DNA of 19,994 nt from Psychrobacter sp. UBA5136. Its GTDB lineage: Bacteria > Pseudomonadota > Gammaproteobacteria > Pseudomonadales > Moraxellaceae. Positions 1-9,570 of this stretch are shown piece after piece. The translations under genes and the position numbers were made by a program. The stretch lies in NCBI RefSeq assembly GCF_002414005.1, contig NZ_DHYG01000015.1:17778-37771 (forward strand), read 5' to 3'. The notes under the pieces were generated by a model. That model had not been told where the DNA came from and did no database searches. It saw only the letters and a list, made by a program, of their open reading frames with translations. Position 1 is the stretch's first letter. Every line of letters begins with the position of its first letter.

Positions 1-99
1 CTTGCTTGCTGTTATCACAGAGGCTACGAAAAATTTATACCAGTCGCCCTAACGTATCGATTTTATCTTGAACTGACTATGGCTCTAATTTTTACTGTA

Positions 100-1254
100 T
101 TAGGATTTTTTATCCGCACGTAACCTCTCCATTGCCGGGGTTTGTACCACTTGCCAATCATCAACACCGTCCGCCACTGAACCGGCGGCTACACCTTTTG
201 CCAAAATAACGAATAAAGCGGCGATGTCGTGTTGTTTAGCGGTAGCCAGTGCTTTTTCATAAGGCATCGCGGTCAAGGCCGTGGCCCAAGCATCCGCCAG
301 CGCGACGGTGTCTGCGGCGACCGTTACCGATGGCGCGCCGCCTACAATTGGCTCACCTGTGGTCGGGTCGATGGTATGGCTGTAATGTTTACCATCGAAA
401 ACCACCGAATTGCGATAGTTGCCAGAGGTGGCAAGCGCCATGTTTGCGCCATTATTGATGGGCTGACGGATCACCGCCACGGTTTGACGCTCACTTACCG
501 TACTGCCTTCGATGGGTGCATCAATGGCGATTTGCCACGGCTGTTGCTGCGCATTGACGCCAGCGGTCGAAACTTCACCGCCAATCTCAACCATGTAATT
601 ATGAATTTGATAATTGTTTTTTAGCACATCGGCGATGACATCGACGCCGTAGCCTTTCGCCACTGCCGAAAAATCAAGCCCGATACCGTCTTTGGTTTTA
701 TAAATGCTTTCATCTTTTTGTATAACACTGTCAAAATCGACCAAAGCTTTCGCTTGCGCAATCTCAAGCGCCGTTGGCGGACTTTGCAAGCGCTCAACCG
801 TCATGGTGCTGCCAAAACCCCAGGTTTCTATCAATGGCATCACCGTTGGATCAAACGCACCGCTCGATAGCTTGTAAACTTGCCTTGAGGTTTCTAATAC
901 ATGGCTAAAATCGGCATCGATAGCAATCGGCGTATCTTTGCCTAACTGGTTAAATTTAGAGATGGTAGAGTCGGCTTGATAAGTCGACATGCTGTCATTA
1001 ATGTCTTGCAGACGCTTATCAATTGCCGCTTGGATGTCGGCTTCATCCACGCCTTTTGGCAACTGATAACTAATATGATAGCTGGTGCCCATGGTCTCGC
1101 CGCTGAGATTATTATAATCAGTCTTTTGCTGGCAGGCGCTAAGCGTAAATACAGAGCTGACAGCAATTACAGGGAGTAAGGCGAGCTTTATTGAAGGATT
1201 GAAGAATGAGCCTAGGGCTGATTTTTGTTTTAGTGGATTTGTCATATGAGTCAT
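100..1254 (-). CDS. apbE: FAD:protein FMN transferase (ApbE lipoprotein)
   Basis: ApbE transfers FMN from FAD onto threonines of flavoproteins, including NqrB and NqrC of Na+-NQR, and acts on the periplasmic side of the inner membrane. With the ATG at 1254 the protein has 384 residues. It starts with a basic then hydrophobic stretch ending in a lipobox (LSAC, Cys41), so it is probably a lipoprotein. Family motifs are visible: GGEVSTAG, AVAKGYGVD (about 197-205), HTIDPTTGEP (about 293-302) and the Asp/Thr-containing DAWATALTAM region likely to bind Mg2+. The start is uncertain: a TTG at 1299, ATG at 1254 and ATG at 1245 share the frame, and none has a good Shine-Dalgarno sequence. I chose the first ATG because it leaves a normal-length lipoprotein signal. 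It lies about 100 bases downstream of the dehydrogenase gene. The family is certain; covalent flavinylation of the neighbouring NQR is a strong inference. Confidence 0.93.
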   Translation of the reverse strand: MTHMTNPLKQKSALGSFFNPSIKLALLPVIAVSSVFTLSACQQKTDYNNLSGETMGTSYHISYQLPKGVDEADIQAAIDKRLQDINDSMSTYQADSTISKFNQLGKDTPIAIDADFSHVLETSRQVYKLSSGAFDPTVMPLIETWGFGSTMTVERLQSPPTALEIAQAKALVDFDSVIQKDESIYKTKDGIGLDFSAVAKGYGVDVIADVLKNNYQIHNYMVEIGGEVSTAGVNAQQQPWQIAIDAPIEGSTVSERQTVAVIRQPINNGANMALATSGNYRNSVVFDGKHYSHTIDPTTGEPIVGGAPSVTVAADTVALADAWATALTAMPYEKALATAKQHDIAALFVILAKGVAAGSVADGVDDWQVVQTPAMERLRADKKS

Positions 1255-1401
1255 CACAGCTTGATATGGCGAAGGGGTGAGTAGGGCTTTAGTTAGCAAT
1301 TAAAGATATAACTAAGTAAATTAAATGCTACCTATTTTACACCCCTTATCACCCATAAGGCCAATCTACGACTTGAATAACTACGACTGAGCCTGCTTAT
1401 T

Positions 1402-2202
1402 TTATTTAACTTGTGACTCACGGATAAGCTTATACAGCTTGGGCGGTGAAAAGCGATTGACTTTGGTGGCAAGCTTTTCTTTACTGCCAGCAACGATGAT
1501 GTATTCTTCGCCTTTAGTCAGGGCTTTGACAGCTTGTTTGGCAAAAGCCGTCGCCGTCAATCCTTTATTGGTGGCGTCGTCCATTGTTCCTTGGGTGCTA
1601 CCGTCACCTGTTAAGGCGTTGATAGAAATGTTGGTTTGAATAAATCCTGGGAATATCGTCGCCACCTCGATACCTTGGTCGTGCAATTCTGCGCGCAAAC
1701 TGTTTGCCCACATGTGGATGGCCGCTTTAGCAGCACCGTAAGCGCCGCGGTACTGAGTACCAAGTAACCCTGCCACGCTCGATACCATAACGATTTTGCC
1801 GCCGCCTTGGGCGATCATATCTGGCAATAGCAAACGGGTCAGCCGCGTTTGCGCAAAGTAATCTATCTCCATCAATTGGCGTTCAACCTCCTCAGAGGTT
1901 TCCATGATAAGCGCGCGCTGACTGATGCCGGCATTATTAATCAGCCAATCAATTTTTCCTACTTGGGTCTTAGCGGTGTCATAGGCTGCTTTTGCTTGCT
2001 TGGCATCGGCGATATCAAAGGGGACGACGATATGTTTTTTGCTGTTTTTGCAGCGATTTTTGACCGCTTCTAATTTATCTTTATTACGGCCACTTAAAAT
2101 AATTCTCGCACCGCGCTTAGCAAAGGCGATAGATAGTGCTTCACCAATACCGCTAGAGGCGCCAGTAATCCAAATGGTTAAATCTTTAACTTTGCTTTTC
2201 AT
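1402..2202 (-). CDS. SDR-family oxidoreductase
   Basis: A 266-residue classical short-chain dehydrogenase/reductase. Visible are the Rossmann nucleotide-binding motif TGASSGIG (13-20), NNAG (89-92), catalytic-type serines at 141-142 (VMVSS) and the YxxxK pair Tyr155/Lys159. The PGF motif after the active site is also present (FPGFIQT). NADP(H) preference is suggested by basic residues after strand 2 (SGRNK) but is not proven. The substrate cannot be told; the overall form resembles the DHRS7-like branch. The ATG is preceded by AAAGGA with good spacing. The gene sits between the nqrF terminator and apbE on the same strand, so it either has its own promoter or is reached by read-through. A role in Na+-NQR is not implied by its sequence. 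Confidence 0.9.
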   Translation of the reverse strand: MKSKVKDLTIWITGASSGIGEALSIAFAKRGARIILSGRNKDKLEAVKNRCKNSKKHIVVPFDIADAKQAKAAYDTAKTQVGKIDWLINNAGISQRALIMETSEEVERQLMEIDYFAQTRLTRLLLPDMIAQGGGKIVMVSSVAGLLGTQYRGAYGAAKAAIHMWANSLRAELHDQGIEVATIFPGFIQTNISINALTGDGSTQGTMDDATNKGLTATAFAKQAVKALTKGEEYIIVAGSKEKLATKVNRFSPPKLYKLIRESQVK

Positions 2203-2240
2203 AAGAATCCTTTCTGCTTGAAGATAATTTTTTGGCCCAT

Positions 2241-2267
2241 AAAAAAAGAGCCTCCACTGAGACTCTT
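2241..2267 (-). terminator. Rho-independent terminator after nqrF
   Basis: On the minus strand a 9-bp stem (one G-U pair; arms 2259-2267 and 2246-2254) with a 4-base loop is followed by seven T. It lies about 90 bases past the nqrF stop and about 40 bases before the dehydrogenase start, so it should end or attenuate the nqr transcript. Confidence 0.8.
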
Positions 2268-2356
2268 AATTTATCACATATTTTTAGCTTAATTGCGTTG
2301 GCTTAATAAATAGGTTTTACCAACCCATTTAAACAAACCGCTTAACCATCGACCGC

Positions 2357-3592
2357 TTAACCACCAAAGTCATCAAGCATGATGTTTTCATCTTCCACGC
2401 CCAAGCTGTGTAGCATATCGATTACCGCCGCGTTCATCATCGGTGGCCCGCACATGTAGTATTCACAGTCTTCTGGGTTCGGATGGTCTTTGAGATAGTT
2501 TTCGAGTAGGACGTTATGGATAAAGCCGGTCGGACCTTCCCAGTTGTCTTCTGGCAATGGGTCAGACAAGGCCACATGCCACTCAAAGTTATCAAATTCT
2601 TCTTCTAGTTGATCATAATCTTCAACGTAGAACATCTCACGAATCGAGCGCGCGCCATACCAAAAGCTAATCTTACGCTTGGTGTGTAAGCGTTTGAGCT
2701 GATCGAAAATATGCGAGCGCATCGGTGCCATACCCGCGCCGCCACCGACAAAAATCATTTCAGCTTCCGTGTCTTTGGCAAAGAATTCACCATAAGGACC
2801 AGAAACTGTTACTTTGTCGCCAGGCACCAAGCTAAACACCCAAGAGGACATTTTGCCCGGTGGAATACCGTCAGGACCGCGCGGCGGCGGACTGGCGATA
2901 CGGATATTAAACTTAATGATGCCTTTTTCTTCAGGGTAGTTGGCCATCGAGTAAGCACGAATCACTGGCTCATCAACTTTTGACACATATTTGAAAATAT
3001 CAAACTTTTCCCAGTCTTCGCGGTATTCTTCGTCAATGACAAAGTCTTTATAATGCACTTCATGCGGCGGCGCTTCTAACTGTACATAACCACCAGCACG
3101 GAAATTGACTTCCTCGCCTTCTGGAATTTTAAGCACCAGCTCTTTAATAAAGGTGGCAACGTTATCGTTCGAGATAACTTCACATTCCCACTTTTGTACA
3201 TCAAAAAACTCAGGGTCAATCTCGATTTTCATGTCTTGCTTTACCGCAACCTGACAAGCAAGACGCATGTGGTTACGGATTTCGCCTTGGGTAAAATAGC
3301 CTTCTTCGGTGGGCAGGATAGAACCGCCACCTTCGATAACGCGGCAACGACATTGCGCACACGTACCACCGCCACCGCATGCCGAAGATAAGAAAATACC
3401 TTCGCTTGCCAGTGTTTGTAGCAATTTTCCGCCTGCGGGTGTCACGACGTCATTATCGGGATTATCATTGATATGGATAGTAACATCGCCTGAACTGACC
3501 AATCTTGAGCGCGCCGCCAAAATAATGGCAACGAGACCCATGATGATCACGGTAAACATAGCAACGCCACCAATCGCCGTAGCGTAATCCAT
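2357..3592 (-). CDS. nqrF: Na+-translocating NADH:quinone reductase subunit F
   Basis: NqrF is the NADH-oxidising entry subunit of Na+-NQR: it takes hydride from NADH onto FAD and passes electrons through a [2Fe-2S] cluster. The 411-residue protein has one N-terminal membrane helix (about 5-26), a ferredoxin-type domain with ligands Cys72, Cys78, Cys81 and Cys113, an FAD-binding domain with RAYSMANYP (212-220) and an NADH-binding domain with GGGAGMAP (283-290) and CGPP (381-384). It ends in the typical DDFGG. Length matches the family (about 408). An AAGGAT site precedes the ATG. It is the last nqr gene, set off from nqrE by 120 bases that contain a large hairpin, and is followed by a terminator. 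Confidence 0.98.
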   Translation of the reverse strand: MDYATAIGGVAMFTVIIMGLVAIILAARSRLVSSGDVTIHINDNPDNDVVTPAGGKLLQTLASEGIFLSSACGGGGTCAQCRCRVIEGGGSILPTEEGYFTQGEIRNHMRLACQVAVKQDMKIEIDPEFFDVQKWECEVISNDNVATFIKELVLKIPEGEEVNFRAGGYVQLEAPPHEVHYKDFVIDEEYREDWEKFDIFKYVSKVDEPVIRAYSMANYPEEKGIIKFNIRIASPPPRGPDGIPPGKMSSWVFSLVPGDKVTVSGPYGEFFAKDTEAEMIFVGGGAGMAPMRSHIFDQLKRLHTKRKISFWYGARSIREMFYVEDYDQLEEEFDNFEWHVALSDPLPEDNWEGPTGFIHNVLLENYLKDHPNPEDCEYYMCGPPMMNAAVIDMLHSLGVEDENIMLDDFGG

Positions 3593-3615
3593 GGTAGGTA
3601 TCCTTAATCTATGGA

Positions 3616-3658
3616 GTAGGGGAGCGAAAAAACGTCATTGCGTTTTTTGAACCCCTAC
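3616..3658 (-). repeat. Large hairpin between nqrE and nqrF
   Basis: An inverted repeat with an outer 7-bp GC-rich stem (3616-3622 with 3652-3658), a small internal loop, an inner 8-bp stem (3627-3634 with 3641-3648) and a 6-base loop. The inner stem contains A6/T6 runs. It lies between the nqrE stop and the nqrF ribosome binding site, where it could serve as an RNA processing or stabilising element or a leaky terminator. It lacks a T run after the outer stem, so it is not a standard terminator. Confidence 0.6.
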
Positions 3659-3712
3659 CGAATAAATGAATTAAATAGGTCAAAGTGCTAAATGGGGTTT
3701 AAGCTTAGCGGT

Positions 3713-4320
3713 TTAAATTGACATACCGCCAAAAGACATAAAGCCAAGTGACATCAGACCAACCGTGATAAAGGTAATACCAAGACCACGCAGCGGTGCT
3801 GGAATGTCTGAGTATTTTAGCTTTTCACGGATACCCGCCAAGGCGGTAATCGCCAATGCCCAACCAAAACCTGCGCCGACGCCGTATACCATCGATTCGC
3901 CAAAGTTGTAATCGCGCTCAACCATAAACAGTACGCCACCTAAGATGGCACAGTTAACGGTAATCAGTGGCAAAAACACCCCTAGCGCGTTATACAGACT
4001 GGGGACGAACTTATCCAAGAACATCTCTAAAATCTGTACCACAGCGGCAATCAGACCGATATAACTAAGTAGGCCCAAAAAGCTTAAATCGATATCAGGA
4101 AAACCTGCCCATGCCAGCGCCCCATTTTTTAGGATAAACTGAAACAAAAGGTTGTTTAGCGGTACGGTAATCGCCATCACGACGACCACGGCGACCCCAA
4201 GACCAATGGCGGTTGAGACCTTTTTCGATACCGCCAAAAAGGTACACATGCCTAAGAAGTAGGCCAGCGCCATATTCTCGATAAAGACCGTGGTTATAAA
4301 TAAACTGACATAATGTCCCA

Positions 4321-4321
<1 letters not shown>
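3713..4321 (-). CDS. nqrE: Na+-translocating NADH:quinone reductase subunit E
   Basis: NqrE is one of the two small membrane subunits that, with NqrD, form the symmetric core of Na+-NQR and hold an iron centre between them. The 202-residue protein is almost entirely hydrophobic, with about six membrane helices. Cys26 (GMCTF) and Cys124 (VNCAILGG) fit the conserved cysteines that ligate the intramembrane iron. It starts one base inside the nqrD stop codon (TAATG arrangement), so translation of the two is probably coupled. Confidence 0.98.
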
Positions 4322-5004
<683 letters not shown>

Positions 5005-5005
5005 G

Positions 5006-5938
5006 TTATGCCTCCTTGCCGTGTACTGCTGGTACTACTGCGACCAGTTCGGTTGCGGGATGCGTCTGCTGTTGATGTAAGTTCTGACTCAGTTTTTTAT
5101 ATGGACTTTGACTGGCTTTGACTTCGGTATCAGCCAGTGTTTTGCCGCTTTGTTCGCGCAGCTGGTCAAGGTACGGCTTATAACCTTGCTCACCGAGCCA
5201 AAACTGAATCATATTGCTGACGCCGCGACTGGTTAAAGTAGCACCACTGATGCCATCTACCCAGTTTTCTTTTGGATTACCAGCTTTGGTCACCCCCGTT
5301 GCCACCGCGCCATTTTCATCATAAGAGTGAATGCCGCTCCACATGGCGCGCCACTCTGGCTCTTCGATACGAGCGCCCAGGCCCGGGGTTTCTTTATGCT
5401 CATAAAAACTGATACCTTTGATGGTATTCATATCGCTTTCAAGTGTTAAGAAACCGTAAATCGTACCCCAAAGTCCATAACCTTGAATGGGCAGAACCAC
5501 GATTTCAGGTTGGCCAGCGTCATCACTTTTGACATAGACTTTGGCGTATTTAGGCTTACGGCCAATACCAGCAGGGTCATTACTACCAAGGTCGTCGCTT
5601 AACGCCTGATTTTTGGTTGCTTGACTGGCATCGTAAGCATTACGGTCAGGAATACCAACGGCTTTTAGCGCCTCATCATCAAGGTAACTGCCTTTATTTA
5701 GGTCAATGATTTTAACCTCGAAGTCTTTAAAGCGCTCAGCCACATCTTCATTGGTGTCAGACGCCGGGTCAAACATGCCGGCGGCGACTAAGATGTTTTT
5801 GTTACGGTCTAAGCGCGCATTTTCAACCTGCGCTGGTTTTAAACCAACAGCGGCGGCTGAGACCAATACAGAACACACCAAGCATAGCGTCAACGCCACG
5901 CTGATGGTTTTTGCATTATTACTTTTGGGCTTGGACAT
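5006..5938 (-). CDS. nqrC: Na+-translocating NADH:quinone reductase subunit C
   Basis: NqrC carries one of the two covalently bound FMN groups of Na+-NQR and receives electrons on the periplasmic side. The 310-residue protein has one N-terminal membrane anchor (about 11-31) followed by a soluble FMN-binding domain. The flavinylation motif SGATLT is at 231-236; by analogy with Vibrio the FMN threonine is Thr236. The protein is longer than the Vibrio type (about 257 residues, recalled); much of the excess is a polar C-terminal extension from about residue 260 to 310. The start overlaps the end of nqrB by 20 bases; the sequence MSKPKSNNAK followed by the membrane helix supports it. Confidence 0.98.
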   Translation of the reverse strand: MSKPKSNNAKTISVALTLCLVCSVLVSAAAVGLKPAQVENARLDRNKNILVAAGMFDPASDTNEDVAERFKDFEVKIIDLNKGSYLDDEALKAVGIPDRNAYDASQATKNQALSDDLGSNDPAGIGRKPKYAKVYVKSDDAGQPEIVVLPIQGYGLWGTIYGFLTLESDMNTIKGISFYEHKETPGLGARIEEPEWRAMWSGIHSYDENGAVATGVTKAGNPKENWVDGISGATLTSRGVSNMIQFWLGEQGYKPYLDQLREQSGKTLADTEVKASQSPYKKLSQNLHQQQTHPATELVAVVPAVHGKEA

Positions 5939-7154
5939 AGCGAACCCTCCGTGCTGTTTGGCGCTTGATATTTGCTTGCGTCACAAAGTAGTCAAATAAT
6001 GGCGCAAATAAGTTAGCGAATAAAATGGCGAGCATGATGCCTTCTGGGAAGGCTGGGTTGACGACGCGAATCAAGACAGTCATAAAACCAATCAAGATCC
6101 CATAAGCCCAGCGGCCTTTATTGGTGTGCGCGGCAGAAACTGGATCGGTTGCCATAAACACCGCACCAAAGGCAAAACCGCCAATCACTAAGTGCCAATA
6201 AAAAGGTAGCTTCATCATCATGTTGTCATCAGAGCCAAACATATTAAAGGCCAGCGAGGTGGCGATTAGACCGACCACACAACCTGCCATGATGCGCCAT
6301 GAAGCAATGCGCGTCCACAGTAAAACCACCGCACCTAACAAGATAGCGAGCGTTGATACTTCACCAACACTGCCTTGCATGTTGCCTAAGAAGGCATCCG
6401 TCCACGTGATGGCATTACCATAAACATCAACGAAGTCTTGGGGGACAACGCCAAGCGCAGCAAGACCTAGTGGCGTTGCGCCTGAGAAACCATCAACCGC
6501 GGTCCATACTGAGTCGCCTGACATATAAGCAGGGTAAGCAAAGTATAAGAACGCACGACCTGATAGGGCAGGGTTAAGGAAGTTTTTGCCCGTACCGCCA
6601 AAGACTTCTTTTGCCACGACCACACCAAAGATAATACCTAAGGCAACTTGCCATAAAGGAATATCTGGTGGTAGACACAGCGCAAATAGTACAGAAGTCA
6701 CAAAGAAACCTTCGTTAACTTCATGGCCGCGCACGACGGCAAAGATAATCTCACAAAGAATACCAACCAAAAAGGTCACCGCGTAAATCGGTAAAAACTG
6801 CATGGCACCGTAGACAAAACTTGCCCAGATACTGTCTGGATTGTAACCTACCATACTGGTGATAACGGTACGCCAGCCTTCAGGCTGCAAGCCAAGCTGC
6901 GCAATCGCCGTCAATGCTTGATGACCGATATTGTACATACCCCAAAACATCGCTGGGAAGGTACATAACCAAACGGTAATCATGATACGCTTAAGGTCAA
7001 TACCGTCGCGTACGTGTGATGAGGCAAATGTCGTTGTGCCTGGTTGACGTAAAAACGTATCAAACATCTCAAAGATGGCGTAGTATTTTTCGTGTTTGCC
7101 ACCCTTGGTAAAAGACGGCTCCATACGATCGAACATATTGTGTAAAAATTTCAT
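5919..7154 (-). CDS. nqrB: Na+-translocating NADH:quinone reductase subunit B
   Basis: NqrB is the large membrane subunit of Na+-NQR, carrying covalent FMN and riboflavin, and is central to Na+ translocation and ubiquinone reduction. The 411-residue protein has about ten hydrophobic segments. The FMN attachment motif SGATPL is at 224-229, with Thr227 as the expected acceptor for ApbE. The conserved stretch GGTGKNFLNPALSGRAF (about 186-202) is present. It begins five bases after the nqrA stop, with its GGAGGG ribosome binding site inside the end of nqrA, and overlaps nqrC by 20 bases. Confidence 0.98.
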   Translation of the reverse strand: MKFLHNMFDRMEPSFTKGGKHEKYYAIFEMFDTFLRQPGTTTFASSHVRDGIDLKRIMITVWLCTFPAMFWGMYNIGHQALTAIAQLGLQPEGWRTVITSMVGYNPDSIWASFVYGAMQFLPIYAVTFLVGILCEIIFAVVRGHEVNEGFFVTSVLFALCLPPDIPLWQVALGIIFGVVVAKEVFGGTGKNFLNPALSGRAFLYFAYPAYMSGDSVWTAVDGFSGATPLGLAALGVVPQDFVDVYGNAITWTDAFLGNMQGSVGEVSTLAILLGAVVLLWTRIASWRIMAGCVVGLIATSLAFNMFGSDDNMMMKLPFYWHLVIGGFAFGAVFMATDPVSAAHTNKGRWAYGILIGFMTVLIRVVNPAFPEGIMLAILFANLFAPLFDYFVTQANIKRQTARRVRYVQAQK

Positions 7155-7159
7155 CGTGG

Positions 7160-8512
7160 TTAGCCCTCCAGCTCGATGCGCGTTAAGTTGTCACGCAAAA
7201 TATCGCCGAATTCATATTTGCCAGGAGAGACGAAGGTGCATAACGCCAAATCTTCTTCGTCCAATTCAAGTGCGCCCAAATCAACAGCGCTAACGATGTC
7301 TTCGACAATCAAAGCACGCAGTAGCTGCGTTGGCAGATAATCCTGTGGCATGACCTCCTCGTAAACCCCAATCGGCACCATGGCGCGCGGTGAGCCATTA
7401 CTCGTGGTGGTAAAGTTGTATTTTTTACCACCAAAAAACTGCGAAATATAAATGGGCAATTTAGAGAAACGGTTTGCACCAGCGGTAAGAAAGTGGAACG
7501 CTGGACGCTCACGACCTTCAGGTAGCACACTGACTTGATTATGGAAGCGGCCAAGATAATTGGTATTGCCAAATACTTTGCGGCCCGATAGCACAGAACC
7601 TGAGATAATACGGTTCTCGCCAGCTGCAAGCTCACCTTTGGTCAATGCCGTGATATCCGCACCGCGCTCAGTGACCACTAAGTGTGGGTTTTTAACCGCA
7701 GGGCCAGCAAGGCTAAGCATACGTCGCGTGTATAAACGCCCCGTGGTAAATAGCTTGCCAATCGCAATCACGTCTTGATACCCAATCGTCCACACGGTCA
7801 CGCCGCGCATGATAGGATGCAAAAAGTGAATGTGCGTGCCAGCCAAACCCGCAGGGTGTTTGCCAGCAAAGCTATGATACTCAGTGACATTATTGGCCGC
7901 CGTTTTGGCAACTGGCGTCAGCTGAGCATCGCCGTGATGGCAGACAAAGGTCTTGGGGCTGAGCGTTGATAACACGGCAAGTCCGTCATTAAACGCCTGT
8001 AGCTCTTCGTTAATTAGTAGCATCGGGTCAAACGCTAATGGATTGGTATCCATAGCGGTGACAAAAATAGCGTGCGGACGGGCACCGATATCAGGAGAGC
8101 GGCTATAAGGGCGCGTACGAAACGCGGTCCATTCACCAGAGGCAAGCAGTTGGGTTTCAACGACTTCAGAATCTAGGTCAGCAAGTTGCTGGGAGTCGTA
8201 GCGCTGAAATTCTACTTCTTCACCGTTTGGGTCGACCGCAATCACAAGACTTTCAAACACTCGGCGCTCACCGCGATTGACGGCGACGACCTTACCAGCA
8301 GCAGGGGCAGTGTAGATAACGCCGACCCGTTTTTTATCTTCAAAAACAGGCTGACCTTTTGCTACGATGTCGCCTTCTTTGACATTCATCGTGGGCTTCA
8401 TACCCACGTAATCATAGCCGATAAGTGCTACATAGGCGGGTCTGTGCTCAGATATCTCGCGGGAGGGTTCACCGGTGATGGGTAAATCCAAACCTTTTTT
8501 GATGGTAATCAT
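7160..8512 (-). CDS. nqrA: Na+-translocating NADH:quinone reductase subunit A
   Basis: NqrA is the peripheral cytoplasmic subunit of Na+-NQR, related to RnfC but lacking its Fe-S clusters, and contributes to the quinone site. The 450-residue protein starts MITIKKGLDLPITG, nearly the same as other NqrA proteins, which fixes the ATG although no good Shine-Dalgarno sequence lies before it. No membrane helices are visible. It is the first gene of the nqr operon; the operon promoter should lie in the long gene-free region to its right, but no convincing -35/-10 pair was found near it. Confidence 0.98.
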   Translation of the reverse strand: MITIKKGLDLPITGEPSREISEHRPAYVALIGYDYVGMKPTMNVKEGDIVAKGQPVFEDKKRVGVIYTAPAAGKVVAVNRGERRVFESLVIAVDPNGEEVEFQRYDSQQLADLDSEVVETQLLASGEWTAFRTRPYSRSPDIGARPHAIFVTAMDTNPLAFDPMLLINEELQAFNDGLAVLSTLSPKTFVCHHGDAQLTPVAKTAANNVTEYHSFAGKHPAGLAGTHIHFLHPIMRGVTVWTIGYQDVIAIGKLFTTGRLYTRRMLSLAGPAVKNPHLVVTERGADITALTKGELAAGENRIISGSVLSGRKVFGNTNYLGRFHNQVSVLPEGRERPAFHFLTAGANRFSKLPIYISQFFGGKKYNFTTTSNGSPRAMVPIGVYEEVMPQDYLPTQLLRALIVEDIVSAVDLGALELDEEDLALCTFVSPGKYEFGDILRDNLTRIELEG

Positions 8513-9570
8513 AAGCGAAAACTTAGTCCATAGTCTAAAACGATACCAGACGTCCTGTTTGGTATATCGGCAGCATGAATAACAGCGTCATCAATAAAGT
8601 CCTTTAACAATCCCCAAAAAGGGCGTGAAAAAGTGCTCTAGACATAACACATCATCATAACTACAAGTAAGAGTATTAACGCTGACCTTAGACTCCTTAA
8701 CAACACGTTAATGTCTTATTCGAATGACCAAAGTGACGACTGGCTACCAAGGTGTATCATAAAACCCTCAAATCTAACGCCATTCTCAACGAGGACAATG
8801 CTAAATAAAAGACAGTTTTACCATACGATTTATTAAAATCTTAAAATTTGTCGCAGCGAAAATCCTAGTCTGTGTAAACCATAGGGCGGTTGAGAGTTAA
8901 GCAGCGCTATTCATTTGGGTGAATATAAATGAGGAATCAGTGACTTGTTCATACTTTGAGAAAGCTGTCTTTTGAAAGCTATCTAAGCGCTGGTTAATGA
9001 CCTATGATTACAAGGTAGATTTTATTGCCAACAAGCGCAGTGTATTAGCATAAGCGTGCAACTGCTTTACATGCTAAGCTGGCATTTACCTTGTGCTGAT
9101 TGAAATCATCTATAGGTAGCAGACGATTAGGTTTTATCGCACAAATACAAATTTACCTAGGATTATACGCTAAACTGACCTAAAATTGCCAATTGGTAAT
9201 TGAATTTACCTAATGTTGCGTTTGATTCCTTTTGTTAAAACTTATGGTTATAAGTTTGTGTTTTTATCACTAATTAGTTAAATTTTAAGCTATTTTTTAT
9301 TTGTCAGCTTGTTTTTATTCTAATGGATAGGAAGTAAAAGCATCTATTTATCCCAGCTTACTGCCCTGTTCTTAAAGCGGCTAGGCTGTATTTTTAAAGC
9401 GCATAAACCCTATCTGATAAATTTGTTCTAATAGCCTGTTTGAATTCGTTATGCTAAATGACTTTCAATTAGTCACTTATCCTGCGTTTGCTTTGAATAT
9501 TGTTCCACTTTTGCATGTGTTTTTACTATTTATTTTTTGATTGTTTATATCGTTTTTATAAGGAATGCTT
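8513..9570. other. Gene-free intergenic region between nqrA and hisA
   Basis: About 1.06 kb between the divergent nqrA and hisA genes with no recognisable coding region on either strand. It is AT-rich, more so towards hisA, and must hold both promoters. Seen in it: a 10-base direct repeat (AATTTACCTA at 9150-9159 and 9203-9212, with a related ATTTACC at 9084), an 8-bp AT-only hairpin at 9238-9257, and a 7-bp inverted repeat at 9045-9051/9071-9077. None is diagnostic of a known RNA or site. Confidence 0.6.

Noticed and set aside
1344..1360. 6-bp hairpin between the SDR gene and apbE as a terminator.
   Set aside because: No T run follows on the minus strand and the stem is short.
9162..9192. 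Possible nqrA promoter (TATAAT and TTGGCA on the minus strand).
   Set aside because: The spacer is 19 bases and the site is about 650 bases from nqrA, so support is weak.
9238..9257. 8-bp hairpin followed by a T-rich stretch in the nqrA-hisA gap, as a possible terminator.
   Set aside because: The stem is almost only A-T pairs and no gene ends nearby on the plus strand.
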